Shown here in pieces: positions 46,230 to 57,889 of a DNA stretch of 64,000 nt (positions are counted from its first letter, which is position 1; the number at the start of each line of letters is the position of its first letter). The notes beneath the pieces are model-generated. The model was not told the DNA's origin. It did no database searches and saw nothing but the letters and a program-made list of their open reading frames with translations. The DNA comes from Bemisia tabaci (Eukaryota; Arthropoda; Insecta; Hemiptera; Aleyrodidae): the NCBI RefSeq assembly GCF_918797505.1, contig NC_092793.1, positions 84,751,912-84,815,911 of the forward strand, written 5' to 3'. A program made the translations under genes and the position numbers.

Positions 46230-46385
46230 TTCTTTAAGAGTAAATTCGAATTGAACAACGGCACCTTCATTTTCTCCCGACTGTTGAGCTGACGTCGTTT
46301 TTGAGATGAAGTCAATCCTGCTGAGATTCGGCCATTGATGTTGGGCAGCAGAAGTAATTTAACAACGCACCTATGGCAAAGCATG
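46230..46385 (-). repeat. Third copy of the outer segment of the 43.4-45.1 kb element
   Basis: Shares GTTGGGCAGCAGAAGTAATT and the surrounding sequence with 45000-45110, in the same orientation. Confidence 0.65.
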
Positions 46386-46887
46386 TACCCCTCTGCGCGT
46401 CACATAGCCTTTAAAATGGCGGCTCAACTCGAAGTACAACCACGTTTCTTTAACCGCCTTGTTCCAAGCACGGCGTGCGCTGAGCTTCGGTTACTTTTTC
46501 GATACATGTTCGAGCCGAAATGGCGATGTGGAGGATGTAGTAATTCCTATCTTCTTTGATGCTTCTTTGTTTAAATCGGATGGCCGGGTCGCCGTGTATC
46601 GAAGACTATCTGTCGATCATGTATCGAAAAACTGACCCGGCATTTAGTTACACAAGAGTCTCGGGATTCGGGACCTGGAAAATGCTTTAAAAGTGGCGTC
46701 GGCTCTCCCACTTACCTCACGACTCTACGTACTCTATGGAGAGTACGGCCGTTGTGTGGCGTGACTGCTGGCACTCGACGTTCGATTATACTTTCCAAAT
46801 ACATGAGTTTCCCTTTGAAAAATAGAGCCAAATTTTCTGATGGAAATCCCAGACTGACGTTCCTCGATTTTTTTCTGGTTTTCCATG

Positions 46888-46930
<43 letters not shown>

Positions 46931-46980
46931 AAAAGAAGCTCTCAAAGTTGAGGCAGAAATGAAGGGGATAACCCATGCTT
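46386..46980. other. Unrecognised sequence with a long A-run
   Basis: An A homopolymer of about 40 bp lies at 46887-46927. No gene is recognised. Confidence 0.4.
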
Positions 46981-46988
46981 TCCTAGAG

Positions 46989-47073
46989 CCGGTATCAGAC
47001 GATCAAAGAGTGGAGTCACGTGACCCCACGTGACGCCATTTGAGAGCTCTACTTTGATCGTCTGATACGGGCT
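46989..47073. repeat. Small hairpin
   Basis: GGTATCAGACGATCAAAG at 46990 pairs with CTTTGATCGTCTGATACG at about 47053-47070. The centre contains GTCACGTGACCCCACGTGAC, with two CACGTG E-boxes. Confidence 0.6.
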
Positions 47074-47379
47074 TAAGACTCCAGAAACTCTCAGGAGAGC
47101 GTGGGATATCCCCACCATTGACGCATCAAATTTGAGAGATTTTTTAGAGTTGTCTTCAGAGAAAACCAGTGGCACTGGCACCATCGTGTTTCTCGCGAAA
47201 TTCTACGTATGAATCAGAACTTAAATCGAAAATTACTGACGCATGCAAGAGCTTAATTGGGATAAAAATAAGCGGGAAAGGAACGTTATTCGAATGATGA
47301 ATGGGATTCTTTGAGCCGAAAAAATATCTATGAATATTAAAAAAAAATAATAATTTTATCGTCGGAAGCATATTCCTCT

Positions 47380-49133
47380 CGTAATTTTTGACCGAGTTGT
47401 GATAGGCCAAGGGCCACATTTAACCTTTTTTCAAAAAATCATAACTCCAGTTCAAATTATCGTAAAGAAAAATAATGTAAGGGGAATATTCACCAAATTG
47501 TAAGCACTGTAAGTAAACATCGTAGAAATCACTTCAAACGGGGGGGGGGGGAGGGGGTGGGGTTCGGATATCCAAGTCCGTCAGTTCAAAGGTTATACGA
47601 TTTTCCCGCGAAATGAGCCAATTTACCTTAACTTCGCCTCAACATTATCTCCGTAAGTTCAAAATTAGTTCAAAAAACGAAGTTTAAGGTGATTACATTT
47701 GACCGTTTAAATTTCGTTTTTTTCCCTCGAAATTTGGGAACTTGAAAACGTAATGTTGAACTAATTTTGACCTCACTGAGATAATGTTGAGGCAAAGTTA
47801 GGGGAAATGGGCTCATTTCCCGGGAAAGTCGTATAATCTTTAATCCGACCTCCCCCCCCCCCACCCCAGGGTGAGTAAAAAAACATCGACTTTCGAATTT
47901 CAAAAATGTATAGGGGGAAAAAGTTGCGCCCAGGCATCAAACTAAGGTGTGCCAAAGCGTTCCTCGAAAAAAAAATTTCTTGGGCTGCCGCTTTTGCAAT
48001 TTGTGTAAAAAAATCACGTAATTCAACCTGTTTTCCGCGATTCCATCGCACTGTTTAAGTATGATAAAGATTGGCTAGAGCCCTGATTTTTGGAGTATTA
48101 ACTCACTTCTAGTAGTCATTTAAGGTATGCTACCCAATTAGTTTTTAGATCAACATATTTTTTGTGCCCCCCCCCCCCCCAATACCATTAAAAATGCAGA
48201 AAACCCGATTGCGGCCGGATACGCCTCGTATATTTCAACGATTTTATCGATTTTTGTAGATGACTTGGCAACCACGCAAAAAGTCAATTTTCGGTTTTTA
48301 GGAATACCATTTATTTAGATGATTAAAGGAAAATATTGGTTTTTCGAATGCGGGCGGTTTTCCCCCATTTGCGAGCTCACAGTTTGGCCGAATCGCTCGA
48401 TTCGGCCGAAATCACATCGATTTTCACTATTTCGTGCACGACTTGGCAAGCATGTAAAAAATCGGGATCTCAATTTTCATAGATTCCAAAACCAATATTT
48501 TCCTTTAATCATCTAAATAAATGGTATTCCTAAGAAACCGAAAATTGACTTTTTGCGTGGTTGCCAAGTCACCTACAAAAATCGATAAAATCGTTGAAAT
48601 ATACGAGGCGTATCCGGCCGCAATCGGGTTTTCTGCATTTTTAATGGTATTGGGGGGGGGGGGCACAAAAAATATGTTGATCTAAAAACTAATTGGGTAG
48701 CATACCTTAAATGACTACTAGAAGTGAGTTAATACTCCAAAAATCAGGGCTCTAGCCAATCTTTATCATACTTAAACAGTGCGATGGAATCGCGGAAAAC
48801 AGGTTGAATTACGTGATTTTTTTACACAAATTGCAAAAGCGGCAGCCCAAGAAATTTTTGTTTCGAGGAACGCTTTGGCACACCTTAGTTTGATGCCTGG
48901 GCGCAACTTTTTCCCCCTATACATTTTTGAAATTCGAAAGTCGATGTTTTTTTTACTCACCCTGGGGTGGGGGGGGGGGGAGGTCGGATTAAAGATTATA
49001 CGACTTTCCCGGGAAATGAGCCCATTTCCCCTAACTTTGCCTCAACATTATCTCAGTGAGGTCAAAATTAGTTCAACATTACGTTTTCAAGTTCCCAAAT
49101 TTCGAGGGAAAAAAACGAAATTCGAAAGTCGAT

Positions 49134-49185
<52 letters not shown>

Positions 49186-49420
49186 CGTCCTGCCCCCCCC
49201 CCCCCCCCTTTAAAATTTGTTTGAAGTGACTTTTGCGATTTTTACTAACAGTGCTTACAATTTGGTGAATTTTCCCCTTTCATTTTTTTTTTTTTTTTTT
49301 TCTTTTGAAGTTATGATTTTTTGAAAATGGGTCAAATTTGACCTTTGACTTATCATAATTCGGTCAAAAATTACGATATTGATCTGCAATTTGCACCAAA
49401 ATTCTTAGTTTTCATTGTTC
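47380..49420. mobile_element. Large foldback with near-identical arms (family Y arms)
   Basis: The centre is near 48420; the arms are about 47700-48360 and 48480-49135. The inner 500 bp are practically identical and include an identical frame read in opposite directions. Outer parts match family Y (18.1 and 28.7 kb) in both orientations. The right side runs on to a GGAACACCCTA/TA end at about 49621. Homopolymers: C at 48170-48180, G at 48654-48663, T at 49136-49182. Confidence 0.8.
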
Positions 49421-49622
49421 TTTCCAACGATGTATCGCAAGATAGGGGTCAACTTATGAAAAAAAAAGTTGAGGGTCCCCCGCCTCTCTTGAGGGAGGGA
49501 CAAAAATTTTGACCTCCCTATAAGATGGTCCTCTTTGAGATAGAATCATTTCCAGAGTTTCGTTTTTCTGTCTCTAACCGTGCAAAAGTTAGAAGGGGGA
49601 GCGGGACTTTTGGAACACCCTA
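49421..49622 (+). repeat. Continuation of family Y to a CAGGGTG-type end
   Basis: Sequence parallel to 29100-29331 ends GGGACTTTTGGAACACCCTA followed by TA. Confidence 0.6.
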
Positions 49623-49920
49623 TACGTAGGTATAGTTCAGAGAAAATTGTTGGTGCAAAGAAAATTTGGAAAAGTGTCGAATTCTGGAAATTACGTTATT
49701 TGGAAGAAACTTGGATAGGAAGACTTTAGTAAAAGGAGGAGGAGTCAACGCCCCATTTTTCCGATTGAAATGTGGAATTGCAATTCAGCAACAACCAAAG
49801 GCCTTCCTCGTACGAATAATGGTATCGAAGGCTGTTATACACTGTGAACTCCGCGTTGGCCAGTCCTAAGCTTGGAAAAGTGTAAAGGAAAAGTTAAGCC
49901 TCAGAAATTATCACTGACGG

Positions 49921-50085
49921 TGAAATGTCGCGCGGTGCATGAAGTGTCGCACGGTGCATGAAGTGTCGCACGGTGCATGAAGTGTCGCACGGTGCATGAA
50001 GTGTCGCACGGTGCATGAAGTGTCGCACGGTGCATGAAGTGTCGCACGCTCGCACGGTGCATGAAGTGTCGCGCGGTGAAATGTC
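49921..50085 (+). repeat. 19-bp minisatellite, about 8 units
   Basis: Head-to-tail GTGTCGCACGGTGCATGAA units are nearly perfect, with one truncated unit near 50044-50052 and GAAATGTCGC variants at each edge. Confidence 0.93.
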
Positions 50086-50880
50086 GTTATACCCCCAGGA
50101 CATTCTTGAAGCAACTACTCTTCCCTAGGCAAGGCTTTAGAATACTGAAATATTGAATTTGGAAAAAATGAGTAAGCATATATAAAGTCGACTGAAATGT
50201 TCGACGGGGGTAATAGGTAGATGCTGTGGTGAAAGGCCAACCGCCAAGCAAATATTTTGTTGTATTATCAACCTACCTATCAAATCGAGCCATCCGAAAA
50301 TGATGTCTGATCTGTATAAAATGCAAGAGGACTGTCCGAAAAATATATCTAGTTCGACATCATCTGTTGTGTTCCTAAGGATAAATTAATAAAACAATAT
50401 AAATTTATGAATAAGACGTTTAATTTATCATTTAGAGTGAGCCATAATTATTCTTTATCGGAATCGTCTGCGGCTAGTTGGGATAATTTTTTAAGGTGAA
50501 ATTATGAGGATTCGTTCAAATTGCATCAAACATTTTTAGAATTTTCTTAGGTTCTAAATTACGTATTTCCATTTTTGTCTCCTCTAATTTCACCATCCCT
50601 TCTTCAATTGGACAGCTTTATGCAATAAGGAACTAGGGTCAAATTTTCGATTTTTTTTTATGATGAATTCCGTATCAGGAGGGTATTTACTTACTATTGA
50701 GAAAAAGAAAATCCTCAAAAACAATTTTTATCCCGCTTCAGCGACCCCGCAAAAATTTGCCGTCGCAGGATCACGCGAAGTTCATTTTGCAATTGGGACC
50801 TATACTATGGTTCCCTATTGCGTAATGCGAAACTCGGATTTCCCATTTTGCAATTCGGAACTATAGACAGGACGGCATAA
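50086..50880. other. AT-rich sequence, unrecognised
   Basis: Contains TTTTGCAATT.GGAACTATAG-type motifs near 50787 and 50850 that recur near 54.8-55.1 kb. No gene is recognised. Confidence 0.35.
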
Positions 50881-50889
50881 TGCTTTCTC

Positions 50890-51728
50890 GGCATTCTCGG
50901 CTCCTGTTCGACCGATCTTGCTGATTTTTGATACCCGGACGGGCGTATTTTTCGACGGGAAACTCGAATTTCTGGTCAAATTTTGAAAATTCAAAAATCC
51001 AAGATGGCGGATGTGGCCTAAAATGCTATCTCGGCTCCTGTTCGATGGATCTTGCTGATTTTTGGTTACCAGGGGTATTTTTCGACGGGAAACTCGAATT
51101 TCTGGTCAAATTTTGAAAATTCAAAAATCCAAGATGGCGGATGTGGCCTAAAATGCTATCTCGGCTCCTGTTCGATGGATCTTGCTGATTTTTGGTATCC
51201 GGGGGTATTTTTCGACGGGAAACTCGAATTTCTGGTCAAATTTTGAAAATTCAAAAATCCAAGATGGCGGATGTGGCCTAAAATGCTATCTCGGCTCCTG
51301 TTCGATGGATCTTGCTGATTTTTGGTGACCGAGGGTATTTTTCGACGGGAAACTCGAATTTCTGGTCAAATTTTGAAAATGTAAAAATCCAAGATGGCGG
51401 ATGTGGCCTAAAATGCTATCTCGGCTCCTGTTCGATGGATCTTGCTGATTTTTGGTGACCGAGGGTATTTTTCGACGGGAAACTCGAATTTCTGGTCAAA
51501 TTTTGAAAATTCAAAAACCCAAGATGGCGGATGTGGCCTAAAATGCTATCTCGGCTCCTGTTCGATGGATCTTGCTGATTTTTGGTATCCGGGGGTATTT
51601 TTCGACAGGAAACTCGAATTGCTGGTCAAATTTTGAAAATTCAAAAATCCAAGATGGCAGATGTGGCCTAAAATGCTATCCCGGCTCTTGTTTGATCGAT
51701 CTTGCTGATTTTTGGTACCTGGAGGTAC
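50890..51728 (+). repeat. 130-bp tandem array with YY1/Pho-like cores (array 2)
   Basis: About 6.4 highly similar head-to-tail units of 130 bp start from GATCTTGCTGATTTTTGGTA-type landmarks. Each contains CCAAGATGGCGGATGTGGCC and GGGAAACTCGAATTTCTGGT. The central units differ by only a few substitutions, so the array was homogenised recently. Frames through it are periodic artefacts. Confidence 0.93.
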
Positions 51729-53570
51729 CGTAATAGCACACTTAGTCTTAGAGATGTTTTTAAAACGTATCAATAACACCAAGCCTCATTTCTGAAATGT
51801 TTCACGTGATACTTTAAAAACCCGAATGAAGTGTCAAACACGAAGCCACTCTGTGCTCAACACATTCCCATGTCACCACATTTTATGTGTCTGTGAAACA
51901 TTTGCAGATTGTGTCACCGAAATGTTTCGAATTCATTTTTTACATATTTCAATGACACAATGGGCAAAGGTCTCCGTTGGCAGTGCATTTTTGACACATT
52001 TCTGACACATTTGTTAAACAATGAGCCTTTAACTCAGATTTTCCTCTGATTTTCTAAATGTTTATGACACATTTTCGGTATAATCACTACAGTCCATGTA
52101 GTGTTAAACACGAGCCCACTCTGTGTTGAATACATCCGCATGTCACACTTCTTAACCGTAAAAAAATTTTCAGACATCTGTTTTAGCAAATGTCGTGGAG
52201 GCATTATAGCTATCAAATCAAGTGCCTGGGCGGCCTGATTACAGACTATGCCTAAGGAGAGTATGGAACTATGGGTTCACTCCATCAGTATTAAACTATC
52301 AGAGGGATTAGGAAGTCCTCACTTTAGAAAAGTATACGCAAAGCATGATGTACGGTTTCAATATTTTAGATAATCCATAACTTATAAGCTCTTATGGAGA
52401 TAAATGCGATGCATACCAAGAATTTAAAACTATTTTTAACTCTGCCTAATTAAATAGCCAAAAAGTAAACCTTGAGACAAAAAAATAAACCAAAATTTGG
52501 TAAAATTGGAAAATGAAACGTCAACGCTCTCTGGTAGGTTCAGTTTGATCTAGGAAAATTTTTAGAAAGGTCTGAGAAATGTTTTCAACTTGTGTTCACC
52601 AGGTTTAAATGACAATCAAGGCACTGTTTTGTTTAACTGATATATTCCTGACACATTTCTGAAATAAATTTCCTTACCCTTATGCGTTTAAATTAATTTT
52701 ATAAATGGTTATGACGTACGATCGCCGCGGATCAATTAAATGAGAGTGATACGAGTATTTCAACTAGAGAGCAATGAGGGAAATTCGTACACGAAAATCT
52801 GAAAGCGTTTCAAATACCTTTCCGTCACGTTTCATACATAGATTCAACATATAGCTGTACCTTATCAGATTAAAAATACGAAATATCTGCCAGTTGTTTC
52901 TGAAACATGTTTTTGAAGGATCTTGGAAACGTTGCTAAATTGTGTCAGAAATATGTCAGGTTTATTTCTCAGAAACTTCGAACTTCCAAGAATTTCTGCA
53001 GCAACGTTTTAAATATGTTTTAGAAATGTTTCCAAAATATTTAGTTGATCTCCTTTCCCAACATATCGTACACAAATCTACCATGAATCTGTGCCTGGGT
53101 CGTTAAAAAAAAAATTGACACAATTACAAATTTTTTCCGATGGATGTCAATAAAGGTTCATTGATTTTCACATAAATTGTGGCAGAAATGTTCCGTAAAT
53201 ATGTTTCAATCATAGGCTTAGCTGTGGCAATGGTTTTGAAATGTTTTTGAAACCTTTCTGCTATAGTTTATTGAACGGACTGCAATATATTGACAACACA
53301 TAGCTGACACAATTCTTACACATTTTTTGGGTGGGTTATTTATGCCTTTTTGAAATAAGTTTGAAACGTTTCCGACTTATTTTTAAAAAAGTTTGAATGA
53401 CCGCAATTAGAAACATTTTCGATTTGTTTTCAATACGTTTCAAAGACACGGCCAACTTGCCCATTTCATGTATTCGTTTTGAAAATTTGTTGGAAACATA
53501 TGTCAATGACTAATCCGAGATCGACATAATTTGAAACATTTTAAAAACATTCCATTGTGTAACTAAGCTA
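51729..53570. other. AT-rich region with recurring GAAACATTT/GACACATTT motifs
   Basis: Short motifs such as GACACATTTCTGACACATTT (51994) and GAAATGTTTTTGAAACC (53238) recur irregularly in both orientations. There is no clear period and no protein. It may be a heavily decayed satellite. Confidence 0.4.
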
Positions 53571-53574
53571 TTAG

Positions 53575-54290
53575 GGATTTTGGACGGGAAACTTGAATTT
53601 CTGGTCAAATTTTGAAAATTTGAAAATTCGAGATGGCGGATGTGGCCTAAAATGCTATCTCGGGCTGCTCGACCTATCGTGGTGAATCTTGGTTGTATAG
53701 GGGGTATTTCTGGCCGGGAAACTCAAATTCCTAGCCGAGTTTCGAAAAATTGAAATTTTTCAAATTTTGACATTGAGCTTGTTCAGTGATTTTTGATTTT
53801 TGCGTTTTTTGAAGTATTTACTACGCATAAGCCACAAATAATTTCTCCGATATTTTTCGCATTTCAATCCACGAAAAACAAGTTTGAGGTTGCGTCTTCT
53901 GAGCTCCCCTTTAAACGTGTGTCCGAGGAATGAAATATCCTCCAGGGGATACTTAATCAAGTAAGGTCATTTTCGGCCACATCCACCATCTTGGATTTTC
54001 GAATTTTCAAAATTCGATCAGAAATTCGAGTTTCCCATCCAAAAATACTACCTGGTACCAAGATTCACCGCGATAGATGGAGCACGAGCCGGGATAGCAT
54101 TTTAGGCCACATCCGCCATCTTGGATTTTTGAATTTTCAAAATTTGACCAGAAATTCAAGTTTCCCGTCCAAAAATACCTCCTGACCCCGAAAATCAGCA
54201 TGATCGATCGAACAGGAGCCGAGATAGCATTATAGGCCACATTTTTAATCTTGGATTTTCGAATTTTCAAAATTTCACGATTCACGGGTT
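53575..54290. repeat. 130-bp unit family in inverted arrangement (array 3)
   Basis: One diverged unit in plus orientation at 53575-53760 faces about 2.5 units in minus orientation at 53970-54290 (CCGCCATCTTGGATTTTTGA and TGACCAGAAATTCAAG). The centre at 53770-53960 is unrelated. Confidence 0.75.
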
Positions 54291-54590
54291 TGTTGACCTA
54301 TTCAAGGGTTTATCGATCAATTCACGGATTTTTCGAACGAATCACGGGGTTGTCAATCGATTCACGGATTTGCGGATCGATTCGCTGGTTTTTGATCGAT
54401 TCACGGTCGTCAATCGAATCAGTGCCGATCAAATCACGTCAATCGGTTCATGTTCTAACTTTTCGATCGATTCATGTCGGTCATGTCGGAATCATGACAC
54501 TGGTTTTTCAATAATTTGTCGATCGAGTCGGTGTTGATCGATTCATGCTTTCATTTTTTGATCGATTCATGTCAATCAAATCTATAAACC
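54275..54590 (+). repeat. Degenerate ATCGATTCACGG minisatellite
   Basis: Repeated GATCGATTCACGGATTT-like units of about 22 bp with many variants. The serine-isoleucine-rich translation is periodic and not taken as a gene. Confidence 0.65.
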
Positions 54591-55281
54591 CTCCCGTCCA
54601 AATTGCATGTTAATATTTGCCACCATTCTCGAAATATTAGCAAGTCGGTAGGTATCCATATTTTTGGCACACCCTGTTTTTTGTAGAATATCTTTCCGCA
54701 GGGACAATGCACCTCCCCCCTTCCTCGTATGATGGAAGGAAGGGGTGTTTTCTCTACTGGGGTTAACCCTCCAGTTTGTAATAGTGACACCAGGGTCGTC
54801 TCCCCTATGCAGTCAGTGCTAAAACAATCTATAGTTCCTAATTGCAAAATGAGCTTCCCCGGATTCTTCATTTTGCAATAAGGAACTATAGCCTTTTTTT
54901 GTAATTATTGGCAACAGTGTGATGTTTTTGACGAATCTGTCAACACAGGGTGTTAAAGGAACTCCATAGCTATAAAATGAACCATCAAACCGCAACATTG
55001 ATCGTTTTGATGAAAAACGCCAATGGTTTTTGCAAAAGTTGCTCTCCTGAAAACCTACCGTTCTGCCTATAGTTCCGAATTGCAAAATGCTATCCAATTA
55101 TACCTACCTCGTAATTTTTCATGAACGGAACAATCGCGTAATGGACACCGGTTTAAATCAACACGAAAAGGGGATTTGCTTTAAAATTGCGCTCAATTGA
55201 GGCATTTTATGAGGTTCAGAGATTGATTTGAAAATTTAAGAACTCAGAGCTGAAAACTGCAAGCTCTCGAAAAATGTTAAA
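54591..55281. other. Unrecognised region with a short hairpin
   Basis: CTATAGTTCCTAATTGCAAA at 54831 pairs with CATTTTGCAATAAGGAACTATAG-type sequence at 54870-54892, and the motif occurs again near 55068. A GGCACACCCTG-like end is at about 54665. No gene is recognised. Confidence 0.45.
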
Positions 55282-56418
55282 GGACTACCTACGTGCAAAA
55301 CGGGCCATTTGGGGCTCGAGGCGGATACCTTTGAGACTTGCCCTATTCATCCACCTAACAATGCCCCGTCTTTTCCCAAAGTTTCAAGCCGCCCAAAAAT
55401 TTTGGGGAGACGCGGCGGGGGGTCAAAGTTAAAAACCGGCAAAATTTTCGCGAATTTATTACTCGAAAACCAAGAAGTTCTGGAAAACGCGGTTTAAACG
55501 AGCGTATTCAGCGTGACGAGAGCTTTCAGAAAATGTATAACATCATAGGGTTTTGTCAACTTCAGCTCGAGTTATCGCCTCCGAAGCGCCGGAACGCTCA
55601 AAAAAGACCCCTTATTTTTTCACGTTTGGGCCGATTTTAAAAAAAAGCCATTTTTTTATTTTGATGAAAAACTGATATGTTGTTCCTGACTCTCTGCAGC
55701 CCCTCTAGCTCTTTACCGCATGCTGGGGAAATGTTTTGGTCGCAAGTTATAAGAGCGGAAAGGAGCGAATGTCGGGAAAATCGGCTATTTAAACTGCGCG
55801 CGGCGACGGATCAAGAGACATGTGGCAGTAATGCGAGGTCGGCAGAGGAGTGTGATCCGCCGAACTGAGTGGGAGGGGACGTTTTCCCTCCGATCAACGC
55901 CGCGCGGGCAGTTTAAAATAGCCGATTTTCCCCACATTCGCTCCTTTCCGCTCTTATAACTCGCGACCAAAACATTTCCCCAGCATGCGGTAAAGAGCTA
56001 GAGGGGCTGCTGAGAGTCAGGAACAACATATCAGTTTTTCATCAAAATAAAAAAATGGCTTTTTTTAAATCGGCCCAAACGTGAAAAAATAAGGGGTCTT
56101 TTTTGAGCGTTCCGGCGCTTCGGAGGCGATAACTCGAGCTGAAGTTGACAAAACCCTATGATGTTATACATTTTCTGAAAGCTCTCGTCACGCTGAATAC
56201 GCTCGTTTAAACCGCGTTTTCCAGAACTTCTTGGTTTTCGAGTAATAAATTCGCGAAAATTTTGCCGGTTTTTAACTTTGACCCCCCGCCGCGTCTCCCC
56301 AAAATTTTTGGGGGGCTTGAAACTTTGGGAAAAGATTGGGCATTGTTAGGTGAATGAATAGGGCAAGTCTCAAAGATAACCGCCCCGAGCCCCAAATGGC
56401 CCGTTTTGCACGTAGTCC
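55282..56418. mobile_element. Foldback element, 1137 bp, near-perfect 525-bp arms
   Basis: Arms 55282 to about 55806 and about 55897-56418 pair almost perfectly around a loop of about 90 bp. Ends read GGACTAC...GTAGTCC, followed by ACGTGCAAAACGGGCC. The left end carries a small CTA duplication. A deleted relative is at 29480-29840. There is no coding content; the small frames in both arms are mirror images. Confidence 0.88.
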
Positions 56419-56502
56419 TTTTCTCAACCGCTTTTACTAACTAAAAAAACGGCCATTGTCCAACACATTCTATAAAGGGAATGTGTTTTCAGCCCATGAA
56501 AT

Positions 56503-56720
56503 ACTAGGGGGCTGTGCCGGTCTGCCCTCTGGCCGCTACGCGGCCCAACTCCCTGTAGGGAACTTATTCGCGCCCTTAGGCCCGCTTCGCGGGCCTTATG
56601 CGCATACGTGTAGGCAAAAATGTTCTTCCACTTTCATACACCATTTTGTGTTTGAGTTGCATTGATTTCAAAATTCTTAACACTCAGATTTGTAAATGAT
56701 GAGGAACAGCTGGATGTACA
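56503..56720 (+). mobile_element. Element with GC-rich hairpin terminus (copy 5)
   Basis: Starts CTAGGGGGCTGTGCCGGTCT, runs through CCGCTACGCGGCCCAAC and GCCCGCTTCGCGGGCC, then continues for about 130 bp collinear with the complement of 14640-14760. It supports a mobile element whose edge is the hairpin block. Confidence 0.55.
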
Positions 56721-56739
56721 TAATTTGGGATTATATTGA

Positions 56740-57000
56740 CGGCTAAACTCGGATAACATGTATCTCAATTTGCAACGTCGTACACTTATCGTCATACTTT
56801 TTTTTTTTACTTTTTTTTAGTGGAAAACTAATCAACGTACTAGGTAAATGTTTTGAAAACGACTGTGATTTCACTTCTGCTCGAAGAATATTCTGTGAAA
56901 ATTTAAAGGGATAAAATTGGCTCCTTGCCCTTCGAAATCTTAAATTAGATGCGGAAATCTTGAAACACCGTGAGCAGGTACGTGGTTTTCGCCTTTAGCC
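56740..57000 (+). mobile_element. Diverged relative of the 61771-62025 MITE
   Basis: Shares, in order, ATGTATCTCAATTTGCAACG, a T-rich stretch, GTGGAAAACTAATCAACGTA, TTCTGTGAAAATTTAAAGGG and CACCGTGAGCAGGTACGTGG with the MITE. The terminal repeats have decayed. Confidence 0.55.
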
Positions 57001-57885
57001 ATCGGTATGCAAAAAAAGCTCTCATGTCATGCAATATGTCGCTAAGATTGTGGAATCCAGCACATATTTTTCGGCGAATCCAGTCCTCATGCATTTTTAT
57101 ATTTTGACAGAGAATGTGCGCTGAACTTTCAAAAAATGTATTTTTTGACATTTTTTCACATCCGTACGTTGACTTTAACTTTACTTTTCTTCTTTTCCTT
57201 TGAGAAAGGAAAGGGGTTTTAATTGGGCTGCGTTTAATAGAAACGCTTATAGCCGCATGTAGATGAACTCGAGAAAAGGGAGAAGTGAAGAGTTAGTTGA
57301 GGTGAAAACTACTTTTAACTCAGTTTTTTGGAAAATGTGACTTGGTGCATTTTTGTGAACGCAGTCCATTTACAGGAGAAATTTTCATCTATTAGGTATG
57401 TTATTTTTAAATGCTTAATTAACAATCCTAAAACATAATTATTAAAATGTAAAGCATTAAACGTTAAAATTATTTGTTTAAAATGGTTAAAAGTGGCTTT
57501 ATTATTAAAAGTAGCCTATTATTATCTATACTATAAGCTCCGAGACCTCCTAATTTTGCATAACTGGTAACGCTTAGTTCCAGCGTTCTTTCGGGCCAAT
57601 TTTCATGATTTTTGCGGCTATCGACGGGCAATTGTCTCTAAATGAGCCCGTTTTATCCAGATTTTTAAAAGCTGATCCAGGTTTTTTTATAATATGTGGT
57701 AAAGTTGCAAATTTTCCCATTTAAACAATGTAAATTTATATGTTTTGTCATAGTTCGTTTGAGCGTTCTACTAGGCCAATTTCCCTGATTTTTGCGGGAA
57801 TCGACAGGTGACGGGCCTTAGACGAGCCCGCTCTAATCAGATTTTGGAAATAGGACCCACGTTTTTTTATATAAGAGTAGACCAG
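57001..57885. other. Unrecognised sequence
   Basis: AT-rich; two related segments (CCAATTTTCATGATTTTTGC near 57597 and CCAATTTCCCTGATTTTTGC near 57776) suggest a weak direct repeat. No gene is recognised. Confidence 0.4.
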
Positions 57886-57889
57886 AGAA

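Noticed and set aside
49894..50114. CRISPR-like array with histidine/cysteine-rich frames
   Set aside because: The units are contiguous 19-mers without spacers, so this is a minisatellite. The context is animal nuclear DNA.
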